Shown: positions 26,881-36,790 of the stretch, piece after piece
Numbering within the stretch: the stretch's first letter is position 1
Layout of the letters: every line of letters begins with the position of its first letter
NCBI GenBank assembly: GCA_030682715.1
Contig: JAUXNQ010000055.1
Location: forward strand, 1 to 64,000
Direction of reading: 5' to 3'
From: Methylotenera sp.
GTDB lineage: Bacteria > Pseudomonadota > Gammaproteobacteria > Burkholderiales > Methylophilaceae
DNA: 64,000 bases
Program-made: the position numbers and the translations under genes
The notes under the pieces: model-generated
Databases searched by the model: none
What the model was told of the DNA's origin: nothing
The model's input: only the letters and a program-made list of their open reading frames with translations

Positions 26881-28041
26881 TTATTTATTCAGTAGCCTCT
26901 TAATCTCCCTATCACGCTTTACTTGGTCACTTGATAAGCGTCTGAAGCTAGTCATAAACACAGCTTTACCTGTGCCTGTTGTTTTAACAACAGTGACATA
27001 ACCATCCAGCTCCAACAAATAGATCAGTGAATTCCCATCTTGGATTCTAATTCCACGTTCAATTGCCTGCTGCACAAAGGCATATTCTTCAACTGCCAAC
27101 TCAGGGTGTACTCTCAGTTGCTTCTGCATGGTTTCAGCAGATAGCCTAACAGTGTGCGTCTTCGCACCGATGGCCGCTGCATCGTCATCACTAATTACGC
27201 CTATCGGGAACAAGCCTTTTGGTGCTGCAAAATATTGCGCAAAAGACTCACCCTGCAAGAGCGACTTGAGCGTGCTTGCAGCCAATGCTACGTTCACAGC
27301 ATCAAGCTTATCGGTGATGTATTTTGGTAGGTTAGCTAGCCTGCCACCTGGTGGGTAATTGAACGAAGGGTGTACGCCTTTAGGCACTTGCATCACTTCA
27401 CCAGTGCGTTTGTTTGTGTAGTTTACTTTTGGCACTACTGGCGCTTCAGACACTTTCAAACCCCGCCGCTCTAGCATGGCCGCATTCATCTGACGCACGC
27501 GGCATTTGCAGCCATATTCTTTCACTGGCATGTGCGATAGCCAGAATGGGTCATCGGCAGGCAGCACCATGCCATCCCATGAGGAATGCACTAGGCGCGG
27601 GTGTTCGCTATTGTTGCCGTCATATTGCAGATATGGGAATGCAGCCTTTGCATTTTGAATGCGCTCCCATTGCCCCTCGCTGTGTGCAGTGCGTAAGTTG
27701 GTGTCGTAAATCGTTTTAAGCCTACGAGTACTGCCCAGCTGCACGTTCTTTATCTCGCCAGTTTGCGGGTCTTCCATGTCAGCTTTACCCCACCAGCCTT
27801 TTTGCACCAGTATCGGTTTTAGCTGCTTGCGAAAATCACTAAACGGCGTGCCATCTGACAGCGCTGCATCAACAGCCTTGCGGATATCTTCCAGCAAGTC
27901 TATCTGCATGGCCTTGGCCACGGTGAAGGCGGCTTGGTGCTCTTGCTGCCACACATCCTCCCAAGCAAAGCCGATCAAATATCCTTTTTGCCTAAAGTAT
28001 TCAATGGCCTCTTTAGGCGGCAGTGATTTTAGCTCAAACAT
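26881..28041 (-). CDS. Mu gpF-like head morphogenesis protein
   Basis: LRTAHSEGQWERIQ...HPSFNYPPGG motif. Confidence 0.93.
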   Translation of the reverse strand: MFELKSLPPKEAIEYFRQKGYLIGFAWEDVWQQEHQAAFTVAKAMQIDLLEDIRKAVDAALSDGTPFSDFRKQLKPILVQKGWWGKADMEDPQTGEIKNVQLGSTRRLKTIYDTNLRTAHSEGQWERIQNAKAAFPYLQYDGNNSEHPRLVHSSWDGMVLPADDPFWLSHMPVKEYGCKCRVRQMNAAMLERRGLKVSEAPVVPKVNYTNKRTGEVMQVPKGVHPSFNYPPGGRLANLPKYITDKLDAVNVALAASTLKSLLQGESFAQYFAAPKGLFPIGVISDDDAAAIGAKTHTVRLSAETMQKQLRVHPELAVEEYAFVQQAIERGIRIQDGNSLIYLLELDGYVTVVKTTGTGKAVFMTSFRRLSSDQVKRDREIKRLLNK

Positions 28042-29600
28042 TATTCAGCGCTTGGGCCATTAACACGCCCCCAAATGCTTGCAGCAAATTGACCTTGCGT
28101 TAACGCCTCTGTCACAAGGCTAATATCCATGCCTGCAATAAGGCTTGGTAGCTTTGCTGTAAATTCTTCATATGATTCTACAGAAGCAGCAAGGGCGGCA
28201 ATTGGCTCAATAAGTGGGTTTGTTACACGCTCCCAATCGCTGGACATCTCCTCACCTAGTAGATCAAACTCATCTTGGTCTAAGTTGGCTGTAGCCGCAA
28301 CGATACGTGTTGCAGCTACCTCATTAGTTTGTCCTGGCACTTCTTTTTTTGCAGGCTGCAGTACTGCTTCACCTTCTTTTGGTAGCGGTATTCCAAGCTT
28401 CTCATGCGCCCAATTAACAGGCACTTGCACGCCAATGGCAACCAGTGGAGGCAACGCGTCAGAGTAGGTTTTAATATCTTCAGGCTCGCGCAGATCAAAC
28501 TGCCACTTAGGCATGCGGCGTGCGTCTTCTATGCCGCCAAGGTTAAGCGCAATCAATGGGTAAACAATATCCCTGCTGAGCGTACCAGCAAGCTGCATCG
28601 CGTCTGACATCATCAAGTCATGGCGCACCTCATTATGTACATTACCTAGTGCATTGGTGCTGCTCTTGCCATCAGCCTGACTGGTAAGTGTGCCGCCTAA
28701 AATAGCTTTGCTTTGGGTCCGTTCGCACCAATCAATCATTGCTTGAAATGGATCGTGAGAGCCTTTGGCCGCATCTTTAAAATCAATCTCCATGCCATCA
28801 GGAATAATGCCAGCTGCATCATGGCCAATAGCCAATACAGCACGTAGTAGTGTGGCTTTCTCATCATCGCCTGAGCCGCTTGGATATTTGCCCAAGCGTA
28901 GTGGCAAACCATAAATCTCAAGGAACTCTGCAAGATCTCGCACGCTGTAGTTTTTAAACAGGTATGGCCAAGCTAATACACGGTGTAATCCAGACCTAGC
29001 AAGATAGCCAGACTTAGCTTTGTGGATATGCTTAACCCAGCCGAACGGTTGCAGTGCTTGGCCGTTCATTGAGTTATCACGTAAGCGAAGCTCGGTGCGT
29101 GTTTCGTTATCGGTTTTAAACCAGCTTTGTGGTCTGTGCGTTATTTCTTTTGGTAGCCATGTGCGGCCAAGCAACTGCCACTCAATTTCTTGGCATGAGA
29201 AACCGTGCCCAATAGCATCAAGCGCATCAAGGATCACGTCTTCAATATTGGCAATATCCATCACCAGCTCTTTAGCTTCAGCTGCGATCTTCTTTTCTTT
29301 AGCACTTGGGTTACGTGGCGGCACTATGTCCCAGCTAATCTTCAATAAAGCACGCTTACGCTTGCTCATCTCAGAAAAGATATGGCCGTCTTTTTCTTCC
29401 ATATCTAAAAACAGATCATGCTGCGCACGAATATCACCTTGCTCTGCATTCTCCATAATTCTGGCAAGTTTTATGGGCGTTAAACCACGGCTTGGGTGGC
29501 CTGCAAACTCATGATGTAAACCGCCAACTTTGGCGGTCTGTGATTCTTTTAACTCCAGCTTTTTAATGGGCTGCCCGTGTTGATCTAGTATCGCTACCAT
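28041..29600 (-). CDS. DUF935 portal protein (Mu gp29-like)
   Basis: PTRGLTPIKLARI-type N-terminus; SCQEIEWQLLGRTWLPKEITHRPQSWF. Confidence 0.93.
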   Translation of the reverse strand: MVAILDQHGQPIKKLELKESQTAKVGGLHHEFAGHPSRGLTPIKLARIMENAEQGDIRAQHDLFLDMEEKDGHIFSEMSKRKRALLKISWDIVPPRNPSAKEKKIAAEAKELVMDIANIEDVILDALDAIGHGFSCQEIEWQLLGRTWLPKEITHRPQSWFKTDNETRTELRLRDNSMNGQALQPFGWVKHIHKAKSGYLARSGLHRVLAWPYLFKNYSVRDLAEFLEIYGLPLRLGKYPSGSGDDEKATLLRAVLAIGHDAAGIIPDGMEIDFKDAAKGSHDPFQAMIDWCERTQSKAILGGTLTSQADGKSSTNALGNVHNEVRHDLMMSDAMQLAGTLSRDIVYPLIALNLGGIEDARRMPKWQFDLREPEDIKTYSDALPPLVAIGVQVPVNWAHEKLGIPLPKEGEAVLQPAKKEVPGQTNEVAATRIVAATANLDQDEFDLLGEEMSSDWERVTNPLIEPIAALAASVESYEEFTAKLPSLIAGMDISLVTEALTQGQFAASIWGRVNGPSAE

Positions 29601-31219
29601 GCGCCACCTCCTGTTGATTCTCTATTTGATTTACCTGCGCCTTGATAGGAAATGCCACCCGATCCACTTAGTGCTGTTACCCATAGCATGTGCAATGCGT
29701 CAGGGCCATCGTCATGGTCTGCTTTTGGAAAGTGTCTGAGTTGATCCAATAGCGTTTTATGATCAGGGCTGATTTTAATGAGGCCATTAGCCATATGCGG
29801 CTGCAGTGTTTCGATGCGTAGTAGTTTGTCCGTGATAGGTTGCACTGCTCGTGCAGGCACTGGCACACCCAATGCAGCACTCCGCTTGATTAACTCTGTA
29901 CGCAAGAACTCCTGAAACTGCACGGTTTCCACGCTCCAAACTACGCACTTGTAAATACGCTGCAGCTCAATGACGTCGCTAATGATTCTATCTGGCAAGC
30001 GCTTTTTGATATCAGCTCGCACGACATACAAAATACCAGTGTTACGCTGATATCCACCTACCAACAATGCAGATGGGTCACGGCTAGCGCCATTTTTACC
30101 AAGTGAAGGATCCACCGCACCAAAGTAAATTAGATCAGGAGGTAATTCCGCATATAGTGCATTATTGATGCATTCGGCAAAGGGTGCATCATCACCACTT
30201 ACTGGGTCGTTCTGTTGCTCACTATCAAATGCGGCACGGCCATCACGCGCACGCTTTACCATCAAGGTGTATAACGGTTGCCCTTGTGGCCAACATACAA
30301 CAGCACCACTATTCATTTCCACCATGTTTTGCTGATAGAAGCGTTTTGCTAGATCTTCGCCATCATGTAATAGGGCATCTTCCCACTTGTCCCACAGCTG
30401 CATATTGTCTGGCCAGCGGATAATTGCGCGGAATGTTTTAGCTCGCCATAGTGGATTTTTAAGCAGGCGTGCCAGTAATGAGTCGTAATGTAATACCGTG
30501 CCAATAACAACAACATCCATGCTGTCATCAGCAGCTCCCAAGCTTAATACTGTCTTCTTTAGCCAGCTTTCTAGCTTGTCACGTTGGTCTGGGTTACGTA
30601 CATTCTCATCATTCTCAAGATCATCACCAATCGCTAAGTCTGGCCGATACGCGCCATGCCGCAAACCACGCATGCGCTTGCCAGAGCCAAACACCTGCAC
30701 TTTGACATCATTGTCTGTGATAATGGTACCTACTTGCCAAAGCCTGCCCCTACCTGTTGCTTGAGGATAATCCATTGCTAAACGAGGGTTAAATTCAAGT
30801 TCAGCTTTAATCGCTTCTAGCATAATAGCTGCTTGGTCAAACGCATCCATGATAATGACTGGGTAATGCTTGCGACCTGTGACAATGCACCAGATTGTAA
30901 ATATCTGCGTGACGATAGTCGATTTTGCATTACCACGTGGAGCCGCAATCGCATCATGGTCTCCAGTGCCATTGTCTACAATATCGACCAGGCGTGAGTA
31001 TAGGTAATTGTGCAACTCAGCATTGTCATGCTTGATGTAGTGTGGGAAATATGTGCGAGCAAACACCTCAAGGCTATCTTTTGCTTTTGCAATACGCTCA
31101 GCCATTGCCTTGCTATCACTAGAAAAGCCATCTACCTCTGCCTCAATACGGCTACGCAGACTTGCAATAAGGCCTGCGTACTGTTTGCTAAATTCGCGCG
31201 TAGTAATCTGGTTATCCAT
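29594..31219 (-). CDS. phage terminase large subunit (Mu gp28-like)
   Basis: APRGNAKSTIVTQIF, FGAVDPSLGKNGASRDPSALLVGG. Confidence 0.93.
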   Translation of the reverse strand: MDNQITTREFSKQYAGLIASLRSRIEAEVDGFSSDSKAMAERIAKAKDSLEVFARTYFPHYIKHDNAELHNYLYSRLVDIVDNGTGDHDAIAAPRGNAKSTIVTQIFTIWCIVTGRKHYPVIIMDAFDQAAIMLEAIKAELEFNPRLAMDYPQATGRGRLWQVGTIITDNDVKVQVFGSGKRMRGLRHGAYRPDLAIGDDLENDENVRNPDQRDKLESWLKKTVLSLGAADDSMDVVVIGTVLHYDSLLARLLKNPLWRAKTFRAIIRWPDNMQLWDKWEDALLHDGEDLAKRFYQQNMVEMNSGAVVCWPQGQPLYTLMVKRARDGRAAFDSEQQNDPVSGDDAPFAECINNALYAELPPDLIYFGAVDPSLGKNGASRDPSALLVGGYQRNTGILYVVRADIKKRLPDRIISDVIELQRIYKCVVWSVETVQFQEFLRTELIKRSAALGVPVPARAVQPITDKLLRIETLQPHMANGLIKISPDHKTLLDQLRHFPKADHDDGPDALHMLWVTALSGSGGISYQGAGKSNRESTGGGAW

Positions 31220-31712
31220 ACTTTACCCGCAACTCTGGCTCAAACTGCTCAAGTGCTTTAAGCAATATGCCACCAGCCTCTTGATGATGCTCTGCAACAA
31301 AGTTTGCAAAATCACCAACTACTTCTAGCGCAATACTTAGCCGAGCCAGTTTAGGTGCACCACGTGCTGCACCTGACATTGTTTTATGATAAGCATCTGA
31401 CAGTCTGCTCAATGCCTCAGCTTTACTTAAAGCAGGAATATCTTCCTTAGTGCTAAGGTCGGTGACAATAGAGTTATATAGCGTTACAAATGTACTAAGC
31501 ATAGCCTGTGTCACAGCCTCGGTGCCAGCGCCTGCCATGTGGCTTGCTGCACGGGCTTTTTCCCAATCATCACCACTGGCTAGTGCATCACGCTTCCATC
31601 GGCTTGCTGTGCCAAATGCTACGCCAATTTTTGTGGCGGCAGCTTCTAGGCTTAAGGCCTGGTGTACAAAAGCGGCACGTAAATCATTGCGATGCTCAAT
31701 TCCGTAAGCCAT
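31212..31712 (-). CDS. DUF1804 protein (terminase small subunit-like)
   Basis: FVHQALSLEAAATKIGVAFGTASRWKRDALASGDDWEKARAASHMAG. Confidence 0.9.
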   Translation of the reverse strand: MAYGIEHRNDLRAAFVHQALSLEAAATKIGVAFGTASRWKRDALASGDDWEKARAASHMAGAGTEAVTQAMLSTFVTLYNSIVTDLSTKEDIPALSKAEALSRLSDAYHKTMSGAARGAPKLARLSIALEVVGDFANFVAEHHQEAGGILLKALEQFEPELRVKYG

Positions 31713-31945
31713 TAACGCATTCCAGTCACTGCTTTTAATTTCTCAATGGCAATGGCCATGCCAATACTGATAATGCCGCCAGAGATAGCACCGTTTAACG
31801 CGGCTTTGTTTTCCACCTTGCGCAGTCTTTCATCTAATCCATCAAGCTTTTTTTCAAAGGTTTCTTTTTGGTCTGCTTGGCCGTCAATCACTAGATCAAG
31901 CTTTCCTTTGATCTCACCCAGCAAACGACTCTCATCGGAATTCAT
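31712..31945 (-). CDS. small coiled-coil plus TM phage protein
   Basis: KKLDGLDERLRKVENKAALNGAISGGIISIGMAIAIEKL. Confidence 0.65.
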   Translation of the reverse strand: MNSDESRLLGEIKGKLDLVIDGQADQKETFEKKLDGLDERLRKVENKAALNGAISGGIISIGMAIAIEKLKAVTGMR

Positions 31946-31964
31946 TATTGTTTTTCTCCATTAT

Positions 31965-32192
31965 TCAAGGCAGGCGCCCGTACTGTTCATTAAAGGCCTT
32001 ACACTCTGTACAAAGCCGCACACCAGGGTAGGCAATCCTTCGTGCCTCTGGTATTACTTCACCACAACTAGGGTTAACACAGAATTTGGCAGAGGGCAGA
32101 TTTCCTGCATTTTTGACTCTTGCCCTAACCGTATTAATGCCGCTGTCTCTCTCAGACTCTTCAAGTATCTGCGCTTGATCAGTAGGTAGCAT
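31965..32192 (-). CDS. TraR/DksA-like C4 zinc finger protein
   Basis: CVNPSCGEVIPEARRIAYPGVRLCTECKAFNEQ. Confidence 0.88.
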   Translation of the reverse strand: MLPTDQAQILEESERDSGINTVRARVKNAGNLPSAKFCVNPSCGEVIPEARRIAYPGVRLCTECKAFNEQYGRLP

Positions 32193-32801
32193 TTACCACC
32201 TCGCCCAAACGCCAGCACCTACAAAGTAGTCAGGGTCAATTGTGCTATTGATGGGTTGATCAACCGTACCGACCACGCCAAAATGCAGAGCTTTTACCTG
32301 AAACATGCCTTGTTTAACTTCTAACCTTGCAGCTGGCTGGCCGTTTTTAATTCCCATATATAAGCCAGCCTCGCCACGTGAATCTAATGCAAGCCAAGGT
32401 AATGGGTCGCGCTTAACAAACGTTTGGCTTTCACCAGTGTCTGTGTTGATGAGTGTGGTAATCGTTTGAGGGTGGTCATCAGCAGGCACTTGATTAGATG
32501 CAATGACATCTAAAGCAGGGTTGTCCTGGATAGCTTCAGGGAGCTTGATGGATTTTTTAACGGTGGCTGGGTAAACTTTAACGGCCTTAGCCTTAATTGG
32601 CTTATCAACAACAGCCACCTTTTTTACTTCAGGTGCTGGTGTGGCCACTATGTTTAAACCCACTGGTGGAGTAGGCTGCGGAACTTTATATCCCTGCATA
32701 ATTGAACTGAAAATTAAGCCAATAATTACCATGCAAGCTATTACAACAATCGCACCCTTAATAAGGGTTGCATTCTCTTTCCAAACCTTAGCCAATTGCA
32801 T
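32193..32801 (-). CDS. hypothetical membrane-anchored phage protein
   Basis: N-terminal TM, periplasmic-like C-terminus; next to endolysin. Confidence 0.55.
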   Translation of the reverse strand: MQLAKVWKENATLIKGAIVVIACMVIIGLIFSSIMQGYKVPQPTPPVGLNIVATPAPEVKKVAVVDKPIKAKAVKVYPATVKKSIKLPEAIQDNPALDVIASNQVPADDHPQTITTLINTDTGESQTFVKRDPLPWLALDSRGEAGLYMGIKNGQPAARLEVKQGMFQVKALHFGVVGTVDQPINSTIDPDYFVGAGVWARW

Positions 32802-33315
32802 GTTGGCCTCCGTTCACTGGTGAAATAGGCGTTAAGCACATGGCGCGTTCGGCTTGGCGGCGCTTGGTCAGTCCATACACTGGCACAAGCTGGCCGTTAA
32901 CCCTCGCTTTGTTATAGGCCAGTATGCGATTACACGCACCTGCGTAATCCCCATCATTTAGCAGATCAATAAGGAACTTGTTTTTTGGTAATCCAGATTT
33001 GCAGAAGTTTCCAGAGCCAACGTTATAGGTAAGCGAGACAAACGCATTGTATTGATTTTGGTTAAGCGGCACTTTTACGCAGGCCAGTACAGCCTTGCCG
33101 TGTGCCGTTAGCTCTTGCTTAAGCAGGGCATCACACTCCGCCTTGCCGTAGGTTTTGTCTTTGATAATGTCTGCGCCAGTGTAGCCATTACATACAGTAA
33201 GTACGCCAGCAATGTCACGATATGGCTTTAGCTCTGTGCCTTCCCACCCACTCACAAATGCGAGTGCAGATGCACTGGTTAAGCCTGCTAATAGAATTTT
33301 GTAAGATGCTCTCAT
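32788..33315 (-). CDS. phage endolysin (GH24), SAR-like N-terminus
   Basis: LAGLTSASALAFVSGWEGTELKPYRDIAGVLTVCNGYTG catalytic E; start MRASYKILL preferred over the 33354 GTG. Confidence 0.9.
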   Translation of the reverse strand: MRASYKILLAGLTSASALAFVSGWEGTELKPYRDIAGVLTVCNGYTGADIIKDKTYGKAECDALLKQELTAHGKAVLACVKVPLNQNQYNAFVSLTYNVGSGNFCKSGLPKNKFLIDLLNDGDYAGACNRILAYNKARVNGQLVPVYGLTKRRQAERAMCLTPISPVNGGQHAIG

Positions 33316-33352
33316 GTAACCGATGGTATGGCATGAGGCTTTTGATTGCGCC

Positions 33353-33368
33353 ACTGAACCGCTTCAGT
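33353..33368. promoter_or_regulatory. dyad motif copy 3
   Basis: ACTGAACCGCTTCAGT upstream of endolysin gene. Confidence 0.65.
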
Positions 33369-33466
33369 AAGCAAAAAGGGGCGCTGTAAAGCACCCCTTT
33401 TTTAAACTACGCTTGTTTTATTTTACTGTCAATTACCTTTTAAGAAGCCAAAATTCGCAGCAATTA

Positions 33467-33703
33467 TTAAATCTCATCTTGCATACGGTTGTATTGTTCT
33501 TCATTAATTTCAATAGCAAAAACGACAACAGTATCAGCACCAGGACATTTAGAGTCAGTTTGAAGTAACCAGTCGGCAGGATGCATATCTGTGACTTTAT
33601 TTGCCATCTTGTACTGATGACCTGTGTTCTGTTGATATGTGATAAGCCAATACATATTACTCTCCATAAGTGCTTTTTCTATATCTTGAATGTCTTTCAA
33701 CAT
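33467..33703 (-). CDS. hypothetical protein
   Basis: ORF in phage transcription direction. Confidence 0.45.
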   Translation of the reverse strand: MLKDIQDIEKALMESNMYWLITYQQNTGHQYKMANKVTDMHPADWLLQTDSKCPGADTVVVFAIEINEEQYNRMQDEI

Positions 33704-33706
33704 ACC

Positions 33707-34222
33707 CTATTTGTCAACAGATGTGAATTTTAGCCCTGTCTTTTCATTAAACCAGACCGTGCTTTTGGCTCCATTATTTTTCTCTGCAATAAACTGTTCC
33801 ATCTTGCCATTTATAGCATCAGCCATCACTGACCATCCTATTGAGCCTTCAACAGCTTTAATGCGCTCAGTTTTTAGGTGACTGCCGTTATAGAAAATCA
33901 TTTCTTTTAAATATTGGCATGGGTTTGTACATTCAAGCACATCAAAAGCACCCATATTATTCTTTGTATAAACTTGATAAACCCCATCTTTTACACCAGC
34001 ATATTTAAACATTATTAAGGTAGATGCAACTTGACCAGCATTTACAGAGTCATTACTTAGGCCTTGTTCATAACCATACTCATAGCCATCGTTCATACTG
34101 TAATAATGATCAACCACTGGCTCTGATGGAGCAATCTCTGCATTTTGCTCTGATGTAGACTTACCACCATCTCCACAGCCAACCAAACCACACATCATCA
34201 ATGCCAACACTAGCTTTTTCAT
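33707..34222 (-). CDS. hypothetical lipoprotein
   Basis: MKKLVLALMMCGLVGCGDGG lipobox. Confidence 0.6.
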   Translation of the reverse strand: MKKLVLALMMCGLVGCGDGGKSTSEQNAEIAPSEPVVDHYYSMNDGYEYGYEQGLSNDSVNAGQVASTLIMFKYAGVKDGVYQVYTKNNMGAFDVLECTNPCQYLKEMIFYNGSHLKTERIKAVEGSIGWSVMADAINGKMEQFIAEKNNGAKSTVWFNEKTGLKFTSVDK

Positions 34223-34250
34223 ACTTCCCCCCTTTAAAAGAACTATCATA

Positions 34251-34661
34251 CTAAAACAACTGAGTCTGTCCGTCATCCATTTCGGTTTTTTTGAGGATAT
34301 TCCATATCTGACGATCACTCAAACTATGTTCACGGGCAAGGCTCTCAACGACCTCGCCGTCACTAAACCGTTTAACAATCTCACGATCTCTTTTTAGGCG
34401 CAGGCCATCTGCACAACGTGGAATATACACATAGCGGCTGGCACCAATCGCATTAATTAATTGGTGCAGCTTCTCTTTGCCAATCACCTTTGCAAACTCA
34501 TGGTCATCTGTTGCATTGCGCATAGCTGGCAAGCGTTGCGTAGTGCCACCATACGCATTAATAAGCGCAATAGTGGTTGATTCCCCAATCACCGCCACAA
34601 CCTCATCCAGTGAAGGTGGCAGCTTGATTGAGCATTGGTAGTTTTCAATTGCTTTAACCAT
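34251..34661 (-). CDS. mor: Mor/C-family transcriptional activator
   Basis: GGTTQRLP...CADGLRLKRDREIVKRFSDGEVVESLAREHSLSDRQIWNILKK. Confidence 0.88.
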   Translation of the reverse strand: MVKAIENYQCSIKLPPSLDEVVAVIGESTTIALINAYGGTTQRLPAMRNATDDHEFAKVIGKEKLHQLINAIGASRYVYIPRCADGLRLKRDREIVKRFSDGEVVESLAREHSLSDRQIWNILKKTEMDDGQTQLF

Positions 34662-35076
34662 TATTTGCCTTTGGGTGGTTTTTTTGTTTGTTGACTAGCG
34701 CCACAATAATGCCGCGTAGTTCGGCTGGTTTGCACCACTGAAGCTTGGCACGTTTGTACATTTGGTTTGCAATGCCGTCTGCATATGCCCAACTCAGGCC
34801 CATGTCTGCCAGCAATGCACCAATCTTGCCAATCAATGCTTGCTTGGCTTTGGCTACGTCTGGCGCGGAAGTTTTACTCTGCCAACCACGAGCTTTCATG
34901 TGGGCAAGTACTGCATCTCTGCCAGCTTGATCTAATTCACTACTGCTTTTTACACGAGCAACCGTAAACAGCATGCTACGGTAGGTTTCATCATCAAGGC
35001 CAAGCTGCTTCTTAGCGATGTGGATCTTCGCTAGCTCGCTAGTACGACTAGTGTTTTTATCTTGATTTTTCATATT
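34654..35076 (-). CDS. gemA: GemA-like regulatory protein (DUF1018)
   Basis: ELAKIHIAKKQLGLDDETYRSMLFTVARVKSSSELDQAGRDAVLAHMKARGW. Confidence 0.9.
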   Translation of the reverse strand, partial: NMKNQDKNTSRTSELAKIHIAKKQLGLDDETYRSMLFTVARVKSSSELDQAGRDAVLAHMKARGWQSKTSAPDVAKAKQALIGKIGALLADMGLSWAYADGIANQMYKRAKLQWCKPAELRGIIVALVNKQKNHPKANNG

Positions 35077-35335
35077 ATGGTTGCCCAATGGATCCACTTG
35101 TATCCCTATCTAAACCTGATGCGATAGGGTTGGTAACCTCAAATTCGTTACTGGATGCTCCGAATTTATTTGACCACCAATCGACCTTAACCCAATATCC
35201 TTCTTTAGTTCCATGACCAACAATCACACCGTAGTCATCCTTATTTGCATATAAACAAGCTGGATGATTTTCGTCAGCGCCATCTGTCAAAGTCTTTGTA
35301 AAAACAATTCGCGTGCCAATTGGTAATAGTTCACT
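35075..35335 (-). CDS. hypothetical protein
   Basis: ORF in phage early/middle region; start MSELLPIGTR. Confidence 0.45.
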   Translation of the reverse strand, partial: SELLPIGTRIVFTKTLTDGADENHPACLYANKDDYGVIVGHGTKEGYWVKVDWWSNKFGASSNEFEVTNPIASGLDRDTSGSIGQP

Positions 35336-35552
35336 CATCATTAACCCCACTAAATAGATCACCATTAATATTTAATTCATTAGGTAAATTGTTATAGGCA
35401 CCTTTTGCCATACCTCTGCGAATGTCACTATATTTATTGCTTACCGTATCAGGATGAATTCCAAGCACACGACTAATTGCATAGTTACTGTTACCTGCTA
35501 ACTTCATGGTAAGCACTGTAAGTTGAATTTTTGTCAAAGAGCGCTGCTTCAT
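35331..35552 (-). CDS. small HTH protein
   Basis: QLTVLTMKLAGNSNYAISRVLGIHPDTVSNKYSDIRRG. Confidence 0.6.
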   Translation of the reverse strand: MKQRSLTKIQLTVLTMKLAGNSNYAISRVLGIHPDTVSNKYSDIRRGMAKGAYNNLPNELNINGDLFSGVNDE

Positions 35553-35959
35553 TATTCATGCACCACCTGTATGGACTCACTAACTTTGCAAAGATGGCTG
35601 ATAGCAGCCTTGCCGCTAGCAAAATCAGGCATGTAAGTTATGTATTTCTTTTGATAGCTCTCTGTGTTGGCCACATGCCGTTTTCCATAAATCTTTTCTA
35701 GTGTTGCTTTATGGGAAGCTGAGTAGAGTGGACGCTCAGACTTTCTAAGGAACTTTTGTTGCGGATGTTCTTGAGTTGATGAAACCCACTCGCCTTTGAA
35801 TTGACCATTAACGAAAGTCATAACGCGGTATGTCATGCCGCCTTTCATTCTTTGCACTTGCAGGTCTATCGTAAAGCCGTCACAAATCAGCTTTACTGCT
35901 CCCCAAGGGGAGGTTAGCTTTTGTGCCAGTTCTGTTTTTTGTTCTTTTGTAAGTTTCAT
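35552..35959 (-). CDS. hypothetical phage protein
   Basis: ORF; FVNGQFKGEWVSSTQEHPQQKFLRKSERPLYSASHKATLEKIYGKR. Confidence 0.6.
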   Translation of the reverse strand: MKLTKEQKTELAQKLTSPWGAVKLICDGFTIDLQVQRMKGGMTYRVMTFVNGQFKGEWVSSTQEHPQQKFLRKSERPLYSASHKATLEKIYGKRHVANTESYQKKYITYMPDFASGKAAISHLCKVSESIQVVHE

Positions 35960-36023
35960 ATTAATTTCCGTTAAATCGTCTTACTTAGGCCGCCGTTTTA
36001 ACGGCCTAAAGATGAAAATCTAA

Positions 36024-36299
36024 CTAACCAGTCACTGCATCCTTTAATGCTTTTAATGCGCTGAAATGTGGCACATTCTTTTCTGGAATAGCTAATGCTG
36101 CACCAGTTGAAGGGTTGCGGCCTGTACGTGCTGCACGTGTTTTAACGCTTAGTTTGCCTAGGCCTGGTAGTGTTACTTCACCGCCAGTTTTAAGCTGTTC
36201 AGTAATCACTGCGCCTAACTCTTTTAATGTGCTTTCGATTTGTACCTTTGGTAAACCCACTTTTTGCGTTACGGCATTGATAAGTTCGGCTTGATTCAT
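36024..36299 (-). CDS. HU-family DNA-binding protein
   Basis: MNQAELINAVTQKVGLPK...GLGKLSVKTRAARTGRNPSTG. Confidence 0.93.
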   Translation of the reverse strand: MNQAELINAVTQKVGLPKVQIESTLKELGAVITEQLKTGGEVTLPGLGKLSVKTRAARTGRNPSTGAALAIPEKNVPHFSALKALKDAVTG

Positions 36300-36535
36300 A
36301 TTTATTACCTTTCATGGATGGTTGATTTTTTTGAAAGGCTTTATTGCTAAAACCCTTCAGAAAAACCACCAGCAGCGCTAGTGATCGTATAAAAATGTGA
36401 CGGTTGCAGTGATGGCCAGCGCTGATATCCAGTAGCAGACATCAGCCCATTTAGCCTCATATGCCCAGCGGCAGGCATTCAACAGGTAAAGCACCATAAT
36501 CAGGTAGTTGAATGCCTTTGGATCGGTGAGCAGGC

Positions 36536-36790
36536 TCATGCACCTATCCCTAAGTGCACATCGTTTTCATGATGTTTTTGCACCGCATGCACTCTGTTAA
36601 AGAAACGACGTAGGCAGTAGCTACGAACAATGCTCACTACTGTGTAAACGCCACCCAAAGCCAAGTTTTGTGAAAGGCTGATATGCCAGCCAAACAATGG
36701 AAACACGCTAAAGTTAAGAAGCATATTGATGCTGAAGCCAACCAATATGTTGATCAGAGCTTCAAACATCGATTGCATGCGGCTTTGCAT
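36536..36790 (-). CDS. hypothetical membrane protein (DUF7220-like)
   Basis: SMFEALINILVGFSINMLLNFSVFPLFG. Confidence 0.7.
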   Translation of the reverse strand: MQSRMQSMFEALINILVGFSINMLLNFSVFPLFGWHISLSQNLALGGVYTVVSIVRSYCLRRFFNRVHAVQKHHENDVHLGIGA

